Part shown: positions 62,954 to 64,000 of the stretch, one piece after another | Layout: each line of letters opens with the position of its first letter | Numbering within the stretch: position 1 is the stretch's first letter | Source: Rhodocyclaceae bacterium | GTDB lineage: Bacteria; Pseudomonadota; Gammaproteobacteria; Burkholderiales; Rhodocyclaceae | Assembly: GCA_030681195.1 (NCBI GenBank) | Contig: JAUXXJ010000012.1 | Coordinates: 62,001 to 126,000 of the forward strand | Direction of reading: 5' to 3' | DNA: 64,000 bases | Translations under genes and position numbers: made by a program | The notes under the pieces: model-generated | The model's database searches: none | What the model was told of the DNA's origin: nothing | The model's input: only the letters and a program-made list of their open reading frames with translations

Positions 62954-63298
62954 ATGCCTGCCATCACCACCCCCAGCGGCCTCATCATCGAAGACCTGAA
63001 CGTCGGCGACGGCGACGAGGCCAGCGCCGGCCAGACCGTCAGCGTTCATTACACCGGCTGGCTCGTCGATGGCAGCAAGTTCGATTCGAGCGTGGATCGC
63101 AGCGAACCGTTTGAATTTCCCCTCGGCGCCCGCCACGTCATCGCCGGCTGGGACGAAGGCGTGCAGGGCATGAAGATTGGCGGCCGGCGCAAGCTGACCA
63201 TCCCGCCCGAGCTCGGCTACGGCCGGCGCGGTGCCGGCGGCGTGATCCCGCCTGATGCCACACTGGTGTTTGAGGTCGAACTGCTGGCGGTGTACTGA
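62954..63298 (+). CDS. FKBP-type peptidyl-prolyl cis-trans isomerase
   Basis: 114 residues, a single FKBP domain: [40 protein letters not shown] and [20 protein letters not shown]. No signal peptide, so cytosolic. GAGAGGAAAT precedes the ATG. Sits between divergent cobT and cobU. Confidence 0.96.
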   Translation: MPAITTPSGLIIEDLNVGDGDEASAGQTVSVHYTGWLVDGSKFDSSVDRSEPFEFPLGARHVIAGWDEGVQGMKIGGRRKLTIPPELGYGRRGAGGVIPPDATLVFEVELLAVY

Positions 63299-63307
63299 AG
63301 CGGCGCG

Positions 63308-63823
63308 ATGCGCGAACTTGTCATTGGCGGTGCCCGTTCGGGCAAGAGCGCCTACGCAGAAAAGCAGGCGCTGGCGCATCAGCACAATGGCCTCGGCGTC
63401 ATCTATTTCGCCACCGCCGAGGCACACGACGACGAGATGGTGGCGCGCATCGCCCACCACCGCACGCGCCGCCCCGCCAACTGGCGCACCGTCGAGGAGC
63501 CACTGTTGCTGGCCGACGCGCTACGCCGCGAAGCCGTGCCCGATGCCTGCCTGCTGGTCGATTGCCTGACGCTGTGGCTGACCAACGTGCTGCTCGCCGA
63601 ACGCGCTGCGGAAATCGACAGGCTGCTGGAGGTGCTACCGGCGCTGCCCGGCCAGCTCATCCTTGTCAGCAACGAGGTCGGCTGGAGCATCGTGCCGGAG
63701 AATGCGCTGGCGCGGCGTTTTCGCGACGAACAGGGCCGACTCAACCAGCGCGTCGCCGCCATCGCCGACAAGGTGACCCTGGTGGCGGCGGGATTGCCGC
63801 TCTGTCTCAAATCCAGCGACTGA
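63308..63823 (+). CDS. cobU: Adenosylcobinamide kinase / adenosylcobinamide-phosphate guanylyltransferase
   Basis: 171 residues. P-loop GGARSGKSAYAEKQAL, IAHHRTRRPANWRTVEEPL with the GMP-accepting His, VDCLTLWLTNVLL and VSNEVGWSIVPENALARRFR are all present. Performs two successive steps before CobS. Overlaps the end of convergent cobQ by 17 bases. Confidence 0.97.
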   Translation: MRELVIGGARSGKSAYAEKQALAHQHNGLGVIYFATAEAHDDEMVARIAHHRTRRPANWRTVEEPLLLADALRREAVPDACLLVDCLTLWLTNVLLAERAAEIDRLLEVLPALPGQLILVSNEVGWSIVPENALARRFRDEQGRLNQRVAAIADKVTLVAAGLPLCLKSSD

Positions 63824-64000
63824 GCAGCTTCCAGTCGAGCGCCGCTGCCGTCGCGTCGGCCAGCCGGTCGAGATCGGCTTCACGGCGCGCGGCGAGATCA
63901 ACCGGCGCGATGTCTTTGGCGCCCGCCCAGGCGAGCAGGGCAGTGAGCGCCTGCGGATGGTCGAACAGGCCGTGGCAGTAGGTGCCGAGGATCTGGTTGT
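63807..64000 (-). CDS. cobQ: Cobyric acid synthase, 3' end only
   Basis: The last 63 residues of a minus-strand gene running off the window. NQILGTYCHGLFDHPQALTA, containing the GTYxHGLFD motif with the glutaminase-domain His, then AALDWKLLSRWI and stop. Fits CobQ/CbiP, which amidates cobyrinic acid a,c-diamide; it belongs to the same pathway as its neighbours. Confidence 0.88.
   Translation of the reverse strand, partial: NQILGTYCHGLFDHPQALTALLAWAGAKDIAPVDLAARREADLDRLADATAAALDWKLLSRWI

Overview
The window is a dense, high-G+C chromosomal segment of a betaproteobacterium. A member of the Rhodocyclales or a close relative is the best guess. The evidence is gene order and family signatures: ispE-tRNA-Gln-prs-rplY-pth-ychF, a CIRCE site before rpoH, livKHMGF, and aroE, mtgA and mgtE/corA in one region. 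No phylogeny could be run. Apart from one integron the content is core genome: there is no rRNA, CRISPR array or transposase.

Layout. 0-3.9 kb: end of a YggS-type PLP protein, proC, yggT, apaH, and a convergent olsB-olsA pair for ornithine lipids. 4.0-10.7 kb (minus): ychF, pth, rplY, prs, tRNA-Gln, ispE, lolB and a TPR protein. 10.7-12.8 kb: mutM, a 2[4Fe-4S] ferredoxin, coaD, rsmD. 12.8-17.9 kb: a compact type I secretion locus (adaptor, ABC exporter, a likely acidic substrate) with a Crp/Fnr regulator. 17.9-24.8 kb: an active/inactive M16 peptidase pair, ftsY, a flavoprotein, ftsE-ftsX. 24.8-28.8 kb: hypA-hypB-hypE, rpoH with a CIRCE operator, SCO1/SenC. 28.8-34.4 kb: mpl, an RNA methyltransferase, hemJ, a CDP-deoxyhexulose-type reductase. 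34.4-39.4 kb: the branched-chain amino acid transporter. 39.5-50.8 kb: topB, a DUF4160/DUF2442 pair, HD-GYP, uppP, an RNB nuclease, a TonB-like protein, an NYN/OST-HTH protein, aroE. 50.8-58.5 kb: a chromosomal integron. 58.5-64 kb: mtgA, a CorA-type transporter and cobalamin-assembly genes (cobC, cobS, cobT, cobU, cobQ) around an FKBP isomerase.

The integron lies between aroE and mtgA. Its integrase (+ strand) is split by a one-base loss in a T run. Cassettes extend leftwards and are read almost entirely on the minus strand, separated by foldable attC sites, three of which share an almost identical core. Cargo: HNH protein, ankyrin lipoprotein, HEPN-like protein, small lipoprotein, reverse-oriented micro-ORF, DUF2971 protein, two BrnT/BrnA-type modules, a DUF6516/HTH pair, a truncated DUF2442 gene and a dead SMR efflux gene.

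The most unusual signal is a 25-bp sequence scattered through the whole window. I count 20 copies in 64 kb, 12 in one orientation and 8 in the other, 15 inside genes and 5 between them. Its core is AAAAGTCGGC, then a CTGGC-like middle, then GACGGCA. Unrelated proteins read it in different frames (as [23 protein letters not shown]), so the DNA and not a peptide is being preserved. Density and distribution resemble a DNA uptake sequence, but it does not match any I know. It may mark an undescribed uptake or chromosome-organisation system.
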